Source of the DNA: Ganoderma boninense
Lineage: Eukaryota; Basidiomycota; Agaricomycetes; Polyporales; Polyporaceae
Direction of reading: 5' to 3'
Assembly (NCBI GenBank): GCA_002900995.3
Contig: CM035314.1
Span: forward strand, 527,252 to 591,251
Length of the DNA stretch: 64,000 nucleotides
This document shows positions 1 through 10,100 of this stretch, in pieces (within the stretch, counting starts at the first letter, position 1; each line of letters opens with the position of its first letter). The notes beneath the pieces were generated by a model that was given only the letters and a program-made list of their open reading frames with translations, made no database searches and had not been told where the DNA came from. The position numbers were made by a program, and so were the translations under genes.

Positions 1-173
1 TCCGTAAGCTTGGCTGGAGCTGCTTCGCAAACCATTGCGCCAAGGAAGTTTGCGCGGGAGATGCGAAAATTAATCTGTCTATACAAGCTCCGCGATAGTG
101 AAAGTGTACATACACTGTTATTGGCTGTGGTAAATGTCAGCAGCAAAGAAGAAACAGAAAATCTAAAATTGCT

Positions 174-244
174 TGCATCCGCCGGGAGTCGAACCCGGAG
201 CTAGGCCATGGGAAGACCCAATGTTACCGCTACACCACGAATGC
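174..244 (-). tRNA. tRNA-Gly (CCC)
   Basis: The minus strand folds into a complete 71-nt cloverleaf. The 7-bp acceptor stem pairs GCATTCG with CGGATGC, the T-loop reads GGTTCGACTCC, and a discriminator A follows. The anticodon stem GGGTC/GGCCT encloses the loop TTCCCAT, which puts CCC at positions 34-36 with a purine at 37. It therefore decodes the glycine codon GGG. There is no intron and no encoded CCA, as expected for a nuclear tRNA. A TCC register was considered but would put C at position 37 and weaken the stem. Confidence 0.95.
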
Positions 245-589
245 TCAGTCTCACTTGCTTACTTTAAACATATTATGTAGTAACAGTAATATCGCGGGAA
301 TCCGTATTGAAGTTCCCACTTCGTCGTTACTTACCGCGGCTCCAGTACTTACTACTTACTTGCTTATCTTGCCCTAATTATCAGGCTCAGCGCACAAAGC
401 GGAGCGGATGAGACGGAGCCCGGGACAACGGTAACATGGCTGACTGGACAGTTTGACAGAGTTTGACAGGGGCGCCGACTCCAGCACATCATCGGCCCCA
501 TCCTCAGCCAAGGCGGTACCAGTACACGACATCCTCGGATTGCCGACATATTTACTTCTCTCCTTGCCCCCACCACTCCATACTCTACG
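245..589. other. intergenic, upstream of small membrane protein gene
   Basis: This stretch separates the tRNA-Gly from the plus-strand gene starting at 590. I see no convincing coding segment. It presumably holds the promoter and 5' leader of the downstream gene, but no TATA box stands out. Confidence 0.5.
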
Positions 590-2247
590 ATGGCCACCTG
601 GTAGGATTCGTGCATTTCTCGGAACAAGGAAATGGATCGTTGAACCCGTCCTTTACAGGTCTGATTATTTTGTGCTTTTGGTGGTAAGCCGCAGGGGACT
701 CCGGTCGGTCGACGTCGCGACGATCTCCCCCCAAAGTGCCCCTGATGCCGAAACGCCCTCAATTTACTGAAATATCTATCGCATTCTAGACACTTTCTAT
801 TATTGCTGGCCTTGTCTTTACCTTCCTCGCAGCCAGACAGGCCCTTCCTGGCGCATTCGAAAACGCCAAAGACTCGTGAGTCCTAGTGTTTCCTTGTCTC
901 TGACGGAATGAAGTACCATGCTTGACACTTGTCGTGGTCAATTACTGCGGTGGTAGCACTGCCGCGACGAAGTCGCGAGCATCAGGGCCCTTGGCACTGC
1001 AGGTGCCTTGAAGGGTGTCTTGTTCGCCACTACGTGGCGCGGATTGCAGCTCCCTTCGCCAGCGAAGGGGCGGACAACCCATGTCTAAGCAGGGCAGCGC
1101 TGCCAAGCCAAAGACACTTTCGGCGGCATGTCGGCAGCGCTGGTACTGAATAGAAGTGGGAACCAGAAGGCGGACGGAACGTATGTGTTCCGTTGCTATC
1201 TCCGCCCATCGCCTGCTTCCTTCCAGTGTCAATGGGCTGGAGTCGAGGATCTAGCGTCTGAGGACGCCAAGGAACCCTGCATGTTGCTTCTTATCGTTAC
1301 AGTCTGCACGGGGCAGCATGCCTTTCGAGCTTGTCCGTCATGCAGAATTCTCATTCCCCGTACTTATGCTCGCTGGATACGACTATTTGTCATCGACGAC
1401 CGTGAACAGGGATCCTCGCCTTTTTGGCAAGAAGACCTGCTCATAGCCGAGAACGCCGCCTTCTGGTGCCATTCGGCGCTTCTCTGCTTCCTCCCCCCAG
1501 AACTAATTCCTCCAAACCCGCTGTGTTTTCGAGATCAAAATTGAACAGTTATCAGGGATTTCTGGATCGGGGAGTCAGTGTAGGATGGGGCTGGTATTGT
1601 TCCCTCTTGCACCGGCTTTCCGCATTACTAGATGCAAAAGAATCCAAGCGACTGTGGCCACGCCTATGACCATAGCCATAGCCGGATATGCGGGGAATTC
1701 GGTATTTGTTTCCCAATTTTCCCAGCGTGTGGTTGAGACCAAGTGAATGTGGATATAGGTCGAGATGGCCACTTCCGACCACCTCTTCGTCGCACGACCT
1801 CTCACCAACATTGCATCTGGCGCACTTCCTCGTCATATTCCGATAGCATTGTGCCACGCAGACTGGAGATATTTCAATGGCAGCCCCGCCTTCACGCATC
1901 CGGATGCTTTCTCAGACAGGGCATCATAACTGACCGCGTTCCACAGGCTGAAGAAGCAAGGGGTGGATGTCTCGCGACACGGCCTCTCCGTCAAAACAGA
2001 TAAGCGGTTCGACCGCGAGCGGTACCTCGATGCCACGCAACGGTCAGTCCGCTGCTTCCTCCGTCACGACCCGGGTTCAACACTGGTACTGACGCAGCTC
2101 CAAAACGTCAGAGGATTCATCAAGGCGTTCAATGCGTCGTCAGCGGGGAACCGCCCCGCTTCTGGCAGTGTGGATGAAGACTCGTCGACATCCCGGGGAA
2201 AGCGGGGTGTGTTCGGACGGCGGGCGTACACGCCGGAGGACAAGTAG
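590..2247 (+). CDS. conserved-looking small single-pass membrane protein
   Basis: Five exons splice in frame: 590-600, 659-683, 790-875, 1947-2042 and 2112-2247, giving 117 residues. The N-terminus (MATWSDYFVLL...) runs into a hydrophobic segment at about residues 8-30, consistent with one membrane helix. A charged C-terminal region follows, with the motif LKKQGVDVSRHGLSVKTD and then YLDATQRGF, and the tail is polar. The exon joins are supported by phase and consensus: donor gtgagt at 876, acceptor ccacag at 1941-1946, donor gtcagt at 2043. I do not recognise the family. Its small size and clean splicing suggest a genuine conserved fungal protein of unknown role. The third intron is 1,071 nt, far longer than its neighbours. 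Confidence 0.7.
876..1946 (+). other. unusually long intron (1,071 nt)
   Basis: The segment lies between two exons that join in phase 2 to restore a serine codon. It starts gtgagt and ends with a branch-like ctgac and ccacag. It contains short open segments with hydrophobic translations, for example a 53-codon frame from ATG 1585 to TGA 1746, which might be alternative exons, a nested gene or chance. I found no clear terminal inverted repeats. Confidence 0.55.
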
Positions 2248-3132
2248 CGGTGGCTGACGTTATGCGGCTGGATTCCATCTTTGCTTCATGTTGGGCTTGG
2301 ACGCGACTTGCTTTGGTTCAGTTAAATGTTTCTTGCTGGCTTAAGATTATTGACTTCCTCCCGTATTTACCATTCCTTGCAAATGTTCATGTCTCCATTG
2401 ACTGAACCGGGTCCCTGTGTCACCATTCGCATGTCGCCCGTGGCTGGTGCTGACAGCGGCGGCGACTCCGCGCGGGAGGATGGAATGTACCGCCCGCCGC
2501 GCGCGATCTGTCCGCAGAAGACGGGGATGATGTGCATCAGCTTTCGTGGCTACAGTCATGCTTCTGCCCCGGTCAGCTTGAGACTTGCTCTGCTCCGGCC
2601 ACTCATGATAGCGTCCTCAGCGTTTGAGCTGGCCTCGGAAAGGCCTTCTCCTGATCCTGATCCTTCATCACGGCCTCGCCACCTGGGAGCCTGGACAAGA
2701 TGGCGCGTTCAATTGCTGCAAAATGAACTGAACCCCTATCGTTCCCATCCTTGTTCCCTCCTCCATCTGAGTGCTCCTCCGCTATCGTCTATTCTCCCTT
2801 CCGTTCGCCTCGTCTCACCTCCGTCCACCCTGGTGCTGTTGGACGACGATTGTACCAAGGCGTGGGTTTGCGCAGTACGTAAAGTCGCAGCCGGTGCCAC
2901 GCTGCCACGAGCGTTCGCAACCCCCAACAACCCCCGTCAATTAATTATAACGGCTGTTCGAGCCGGTGTCAGCGCAGGCCACGGGGAGGACTAACTCAGT
3001 CGCTCGGAGCACATTGCACGCTCGCAGCCCTTTCTTCTTCTTGCCGTTCCTCTTGCTCTGCTCCGATTCTGCTCTCTTGCGCCTGGGACCACTGCCTCGA
3101 ACACCCTTACTGCGCGTCGCGTGATTGTTATA
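2248..3132. other. intergenic and 5' leader region
   Basis: No recognisable gene. Both strands carry open frames, but they lack family-like sequence or consistent codon use. The last part (about 2990-3130) is pyrimidine-rich and probably forms the core promoter and 5' leader of the gene starting at 3133. Confidence 0.45.
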
Positions 3133-5335
3133 ATGTCCTCTGACGCGCCTCTATCCGAGATTCTCTCCCCAAAGAGCCCAACGATGACCAGCGCACTCTT
3201 CGGCAGCTCGCCGCGCACCCGCCGCCCCAGTATCCCCCGCTCGCCTTCTGGCAGTGTCTCTCGGCCGCCCACCACACCACCACAGCAAGGGAAAGCTCTT
3301 CCTCCCCTCCCTGGCCACACCCAGCCTCAGACCCAGACCCAGACTCGCTCAACGCGGTCGAAAAAGAAGACGAAAACGGGCGACGCGCCACGGGGCCGCC
3401 CTGACAGCCCGGACGTGGAGACGATGATGAAACGCACGCCGCGCCCACGGCGCACGTCGTTAGCGACGTTCCCGACTAACTCCAACTCACCCATCGTGCG
3501 CACGCGGTCGATCACCGGCACGGGCACGGCGGTGCCGTCGAGTTGGCGGGGGTCAGGCAAGAGGCAGGAGCTGGACAACGATCACGAGTCAACCGCGCCG
3601 GACTTCGGGATGTTGCTCGACAAAGACGCGAGCATGGACGAGATGATGTTGGAGGGCGACGGGAGCGAGTCCGATTCGAGCATTGACATACACACACCTC
3701 TTCCGTGAGTTTTCTTACCTCCTTTTTGCGCTCCTCGCTTTCCCCTCCCTCTCCCTATTTTGCATGTGCGCCCAACCACAACCTGAACGCACCGGGGCTC
3801 ATATGATCGCGCGTGGCAACATTTGGACAGACATTTGATGTTCCGCGACGGGCTGCTCTCCCCCCGCTCGAAGCTGCTGCCGGGCGGGGGATCGTCGACG
3901 CTCTCAATGTACCTGGATGATGGCGACGATCTCTCTGCCAGTGGCGGATCGGTGAACCGCGCAAACAGCGTACTTAGCGTGGCTTCGACAGGTTCGTGCG
4001 CTTCTTTCTCCCCATTGTCGACCTCGACGTTGTGCGTGCTGATCCACGACGTTGCATGAAGTGGGTAGCACGATGACCAAATCGGGCATCCATCGGGACC
4101 CAAGAGACACCGAGCGAAGGAGGGTCAGACATCGGGATCAAGGACTGCTTCGTGCTGGAATGGGTCTCACCACAGGTTTGGGATGGAGCGACAGGTAGGT
4201 CCCTGTGTGTTCGTCGAAGCGTGTATCTTAGCTCAAGGATGACGGTATCAGTGAGGACGAAGATGCACCCTCCCTCCTTACCAGGCGATTGATCAAGACA
4301 AACCTCGAACGTCAGCCCTCGGTATACTCTACAACTTCGCGCGCCCCGTCCCAGCTCTCAAAATCGACCTCTGTTGGAAACCTCTCGCGCGCACCAAGCG
4401 CTTTCTCTCCGTCACCGCTCACAGCCCGAAGCCTCTCTCGCTCCGCGTCCTCGACGTTCTCGCAGAACCGCCTGAGCGGCGCCGATTCGGATAGCATCAC
4501 GTCCGTCGACCTCCCAAGGCCCATGTCGCGCAGCCGCACTCAATCTAACGCGTCAGCAAGCTCGCTCGTCTCGTCCGGCTCGCGCGAGTCCAGCACCGCC
4601 GCTCCGTCAGTTACCAGCTCGCCAAGCGCACCCGCCCGCATTGGCGTGCCCAGACCGCTGCGTCTCCCTCAGACCGCAGGCATCCAGAGCTCCAACTCTG
4701 TCACACGCTCGACCTCCATTGTCGACTCACGTCCGCCTGTATCATCTGCAACTGCGCGCGTTGCAGGTCCATCTTCAAACTCGTCTCTTCCACCACCGCG
4801 GAGTCGCACAGTATCGAACCCTGGCTCTCGTCCTGGCTATGGCCACGAACACGGCCCTAGACACGGACACGGACACAGCACCGCTTACACCTCAGGTCCC
4901 GCTCGCCCTACCGCTGCGCCGGCAGTGTCACGCATCCTCCCTCCACGCTCTCTGTCCACGTCCGTCATGGCTCCCGTGCGGTCTATGTCCGTGTCCGCGC
5001 TCAGCCCCATCGATCGGAGCACCATCGCGAGCGCGGCCACCGGCACCGACCCACTCGCAGAGTTTCCCCTCCCACCTAGCCTCGCGACGTCGCAGTCCGT
5101 CGGGGGTCTCCCTCGCCCGAGCGGCTCGCTGGCGTTCGCCCAGAAGCCTGCGTCGAGCATCAGCAGCCCAAGCCCGCCTACTAGTATGCGCCCTCAAGTC
5201 GGCCTGCGCCCTCGCCCGCGGACGGGGACGGGGATGTTGTACCGGAATAGCTCCTACTCGAGCTTCCTAGACACGTCGCGGGCGAGCCGGGCTTCGTCCG
5301 TCATGTCCTCTGGGAAAGAGGTCGACGTGATGTAG
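3133..5335 (+). CDS. Ser/Pro-rich, largely disordered protein of unknown function
   Basis: Four exons (3133-3704, 3831-3991, 4062-4194, 4252-5335) join in frame to give 649 residues. The ATG at 3133 is chosen because the frame upstream of it reads only through a GTG. The N-terminal 190 residues are rich in Ser, Pro, Arg and Thr. The centre is the most conserved-looking part: HLMFRDGLLSPRSKLLP at about 191-210, then a basic stretch with GIHRDPRDTERRRVRH and GMGLTTGLGWSDSEDED at about 250-295. The C-terminal 350 residues are low-complexity Ser/Pro/Arg with a short GHEHGPRHGHGHS run. The many Ser-Pro sites could be phosphorylated, which is inference only. I do not recognise a named family. The next gene downstream is convergent. 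Confidence 0.75.
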
Positions 5336-5865
5336 GTTGGAGAAGTGCAGTGCTACTGTCCGAGCCTGCGCTTGCTGCCTACTACATGCTGATCCCCTCG
5401 CACCGCCTTGGAAACGCCCGTACGAAGCAAAGTTACTCTATTAGATACTCACTCGAATTACAGATAATTTCTTGCCGTTGCTCTTGTGTAGTAGTCGTCT
5501 CGTCGTTCGTTTGTTTTGGGCTGTCTCTATAGCTGCCGTCATCTTGCTTGCCGTTCATTGTCCCCTGCTCTCTCTGCTCGCGCTGCTCGCTGCCATACAC
5601 CAAACCACCATCGTTGTGTCCGACCTGGTCCGCTTATTTATGTACGTGCGTTTTTGGAGTTCCTGTGCATGGCGAAGTAGATTACATGGTCTGCTGAGAG
5701 GCGGATTGAGGATGAAATCAGTTTGTTGGGGTTGTCGACGTCTCGTGTGTTGGAACGTTTGTATGCGACGCATGTCTACTGCACGCGTCTCAAGGTCAGG
5801 TTCTTCCGCTTCAGACCACTCCATATAGTCTCCCATGTAGGACTCATTCATGGAAGGCGATAGAC
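5336..5865. other. 3' flank of Ser/Pro-rich gene
   Basis: No gene is recognisable. The T-rich part around 5460-5650 probably includes the 3' UTR and polyadenylation region of the upstream gene. Confidence 0.4.
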
Positions 5866-6075
5866 ACGGCTGTTCCGGCGGATACCTTGAATGGACTCAG
5901 CGGCGCTCGATGAAGTCAAAGGCCCACGGATGTTGTCGATTGCCACTCGGAGACCCCCCACGCACTACGATTGATGTCCAAACACCTGAATGAGAACCCG
6001 CAGGTGTGGCAGACGTCTGCGACCCCTGAAGGAGCAATACAGCATGGTGACAAAGGGGGGTGGTACTACGCCGCG
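5866..6075 (+). pseudogene. relic of the C-terminus of an HNH-nuclease-like gene
   Basis: The plus strand at about 5937-6040 encodes a piece very like the last exon of the intact gene at 16568-18196. Both carry SETPH or METPH, then LRLMSK, then ENPQVWQTS followed by a threonine-proline. Nucleotide similarity continues upstream (GCGCTCGA-GAAGTC), but there the relic needs frame changes and meets stops. It has no start, no HNH core and no upstream exons. It is best explained as a broken duplicate on the opposite strand to the intact copy. Confidence 0.65.
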
Positions 6076-6159
6076 TGGATAACCCGTCGGGCCCCTTTGG
6101 CAATTTACACGCATGGGGGGATTTGTATACAGTAATTGTCACCCTCATAGTCTTAGCAA

Positions 6160-6721
6160 TCACAGCTGGACAGAGCCAAGATCATCGTACACCTTCCACT
6201 GCCGGCCGACTAGAATATTATCCCCGTCTGTATCTGCCAGATCGGTAAGCTCCTCCTCCAGCGTGTCGACTGATTGGCACGCCATTGCACCATGAGCGAT
6301 CAATACACGGACCGCCTCGCGGAACCAGATCCGGCATGTGAATGGATGCGATGAGTCGCATTCTGGCGTCACCAGTGGTATCCCACACAAGAGGCGGTCG
6401 ATACTCGCACTCCCCGCGCCTGACTTCGTCTTTCCTGGGGTTGGGAATGGTGAGAATCTGTATAACGCTGCGTGGATCTCCGTGGATCCAACAAGAGCTC
6501 CGTGAGAATTCACCTATCTGCGCGAGGATCACCAGCGGCTTCCGCTCTGTGGTGACTGCAAAGCTGTCGATGGCGTACTGCCATGCTGGACTTTCGAGGT
6601 TCGTAGCGTGCAGCTTCTGTCCCGAGGAGGAATCGTCTGCAACGATAATCGCCCAATGGTACTTGCCATCTGGACGCCAGTATAATGCGGCGTAGATGGT
6701 GCCTGGAGTGAGTACAGGCAT
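6160..6721 (-). CDS. DUF6914-like hypothetical protein
   Basis: Two minus-strand exons (6721-6514 and 6467-6160) join across a 46-nt intron (gtgaat...cacgcag) to give 171 residues. It begins MPVLTPGTIYAALYWRPD with HWAIIV soon after, followed by KLHATN. It ends with FTCRIWFREAVRVL and a LEEEL segment. This order (YAALYWR, HWAI, LHATN, then CRIWFREAVR) matches my memory of the small basidiomycete DUF6914 family, which has many paralogues and no established function. The length is typical. No signal peptide is evident. The family name is recalled, not searched. Confidence 0.75.
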
Positions 6722-7120
6722 GAGGTAGGATGGGCAGAACTCGGTTGAAATGAGGAAGAAAGGTCACATTATCGATGAAGCCCGTAAGCCTTGAGGATGG
6801 ACAATAACTTTGAGCGCCACGAGCGAGACAGCGGCGCCACGCGCCCCGCCAGCGGTGATATTGACCCGCAGGTCCCACAAGAGTTCAGCTGCCGTACTGC
6901 ATCAACGGACTCAGACATGAGCTTGGGCGTCCTGAAACCATTTAATTTGCGACTTGCGCACCGACCTTTCTGTAATGTGGCGGAAACATCCAGACGTAAG
7001 CCCGCAGTCTTTCCAGCACAGTAAAAGATGACATTTAGGAAAGCAGATTGCAAGACAAAGCATTACAATAGATATCCACACTAGAACGCACGATAGTATC
7101 CATTATCGACGATCATGCTC
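6722..7120. other. intergenic
   Basis: This lies between the start of the DUF6914-like gene and the 3' end of SAC3, both on the minus strand. It should hold the promoter of the former and the 3' UTR of the latter. No coding segment is convincing. Confidence 0.45.
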
Positions 7121-10100
7121 CTACTTGTAACTTTTGAGTACGTCGCGGGTGAGCGCGCGAAGCATCGCCACCGTAACTAATGGTTTGTCGCTCATGTCCG
7201 TTGCAGCCGAAATACTTGGGGGCGGTGACGTCGACGTGTCTTCCCCACCCACGTCGATGATCCCGTCGTCTGATGGGGACCGACGCAGACGCTTGGACGA
7301 CATGGAACTGAATGGCTTCATAAGCAACATCTCAAACGCTTCCAACAAACGGCACTTGCCTATTGAGAGGATGATCGTCGTCGGACGCACGACGCTTAGG
7401 GGACGGCCCGATCGACGAGGTCAGAGAGGCACGGAGAGCCGCGTCGGCAGCAAGGTGGCGTAACTTCTCGACTCGCTTGCTGATCGCGCTCTCCACCCTC
7501 CACCGAGCAGCGTCCACAACGTCTTTGGAGAACAGGACGGGCCCCGAAAAGAAGTGCTTCCCGACGAGATCCTTCGCCGAGGAGAAGAGAAGGTCTGCGA
7601 GGCTTTCGGCAAACGCACCGCTCGCGTACTCTGGATAACGCAAGGCAGTGTCAGAAGTGCGAGGCTGCCATTACAGCACTGGGAAACTCACCTCGGCCAG
7701 TAACACCTGGCTGCGGGATGTCCTCGGGTATCTCGATGGTCACATGAGAAGGAGTATCATTGAACAAGCTCAGGATGGCACGGAGCGCGGTGTTCAAGAT
7801 CTCCCCGACAGCAGACATGACCTGGTTGTACCGCACCCAGTTGACTACAAAATCTCCAAGTCAGAACCCTTACAATGCGCCTTGGTGCTTAGACACGCAC
7901 ACTCGTTATCAGGCCAGCAGGTATCCAGTAAGTCGGAGATGGCGGATAGGACTGGTGCCACAAACAATCGTCTGAAGTCTAGAATCATGGTTAGTTATGA
8001 CCTCAAATGGGACAAAATAATGACGACAGCAAGCGCACCTTTCCAGTCTAGGGGGATCGCTAAACGATCCTCAACATCCAGCGGCGTAGCGTCGATGGTA
8101 TCCGTGAATTTCTTGTCCAAGTCCTTAACAGTCGATGCAACCTTGAAGTAAGAGACGTGCTTGACAGTGCCCTCTTTCACGAGCCTACGTGTCTACGTAA
8201 CCTGTCAACCATCGAACCATTCCGCGGCATAGCGCAAAGCATCGTACCATGTCGACTAGGTCTCTCGTCTTCTCGGTATCTTCGTCGTCAGACCAGTCGA
8301 TGACCAGCAGGCAAGGAATATAGTGTCTCCGTTCTGGGGGAGGCAGCGCCTCGAGGACATCACGGAGCCGTGCACAGTCGTCGATGACACGATATTTCCT
8401 GAAGCACGGAGCTCGTTCAGCGCACCGTCAAGGGAGTTGTGGTGCAAGACGTACTTCTCGATTTCATCCTCGACTCCTTCCAACGGCGTACGTTCGAAGA
8501 TGATCAGACCAGGGGACCCTTGCCCTTCCGGCTTCTTGAACGCTGGTATCGAGAAGACGTTCTCCGAGACCCAGGTTCCCGACGAGGGGACGTCGAACTT
8601 GCGTTCGACCCACACCGCGGTATTGTCATTCTCCGTGTTCATCGACACCCACAAGCACCAGTCTTCCAGCTCATCTCCGGGCTCCAATCGCGCCTTCAAG
8701 CGCGCAAGCACGGTGTGGCGGAACGACCCTTGTGCCCACCGCTTCTCGTTCTCCTCGCGGTTCTAGGTAGATGTGCACGGTCAGCTTCAATACACAGGAA
8801 CTTCCACCATGAAAGCACGCACCTCCTGAAGCCGCCTGGCAAGCGCCTCATCCGTTAACGGCTTCTCGAACTGCTTCGATCGTCTCCGCTTCGCCCTCTT
8901 CTCCTGCACCTCCGCCGCCGTGGAGATCCGCCTCTTCTTAGTCTGCTCCCTCGCGTTCTCGCCTTTACCCGACCGACTCGGCGTGGTGACGCTCACGCGG
9001 GTCTTGTACGCCTCGCTCCGCTTGCAAGCCTCCTCCCACTGGTGCTCCGCTTCCACCCGCGCCCGCCAACGCGTCCAGCAGCCGCGCACGAGCGCGCTCC
9101 TGCGCAAGAATGCACTGGCAGAGGCGTCAAGGTCTGCGGGTGTTGCCTTCGCCTTTCCCTTGGCGTCAGGGTCTGCCTGCGTCGCCCTCGCCTTCCCCTT
9201 CCCCTTGCCGTTTACCGAGGTCGAGCTGGACTCCTTGACTGGTGAGGGCTCCGGCCCGACGATGCCGTTCGTTTGAATGCCGAGCACGGGCCGCGGGCCG
9301 GAAGGTGTCCGCGAGATCGGGGAAGGAGGTGGCGGCATCGAAGTTGACGTTGACGCTGACGTGGAGGGGGCGCGGGGGGCAGGTGCGGGGACGTGGGATT
9401 GGAACAGCGGCGAGGGGCCGCCGGTTGCAGGAGGGCCGTTCTTGCTTGGGGAGGGGGTCGTGATGTGTATTGGGCTGAGAATGTCAGCCGCGCTGGGCGT
9501 CGGAAGCGTCAAGGAGGGGAAGTGTAAGAGCGACCTCTTGCGCGACAACGCGAGATCGGACGTTTCCCCTTCAGCTGAGCCTGGGTCGAACCAGCGGACG
9601 GTGGGGGTGGGAGGGAGGTCAAGGTGAGGAAGCCTGCCCAGAGCGGGCGGCCCGGCAGTTGGGGATATCGGTGTCCGCGGTTCGGGGGCGTTGCCCGGTG
9701 TCGGGGTAAAGGTCATGCGCTCCTCCTTCAGGCGAGAGAAGGGCGAGGAGGAGCCCGGAAGATTCCATAGGGTTTGTCGCCGGTCGATGATACGGGAAGG
9801 GGTTTGAGAGGGTGTAGCGAGAGGTTGCTCGACAGCGACAGGAGAAGAGGGTTCCGTAGGAACCGGCGGTGGTATCGAAGGTTCGGGTTGTAGAATTGGT
9901 GGTGTTTGCTGTTGCTGTGGAGGGAATATTGGGACACTGAAGATTCCGCCAGGAGGTTTCGCTGGCGAAGGGGCCGGTGCAGTTGACGATGATGGGAAGA
10001 TGTTCGTCGAGAAGATGGAGGAAGGTTTGTCTTGGGCGGGCGCAGGCTGCGCGGGGGTAGTTACAGGAGGGAAGCCCGCTGGAGAGGCCGGCAAGTTTGC

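Noticed and set aside
876..1946. Terminal inverted repeats of a transposon inside the long intron of the first gene
   Set aside because: The best match between its ends is only a few bases and imperfect, so I do not call a mobile element there.
2326..2994. A 222-codon open frame on the plus strand upstream of the Ser/Pro-rich gene
   Set aside because: No motif, composition typical of random GC-rich sequence, and overlapping frames on the other strand; no splice logic.
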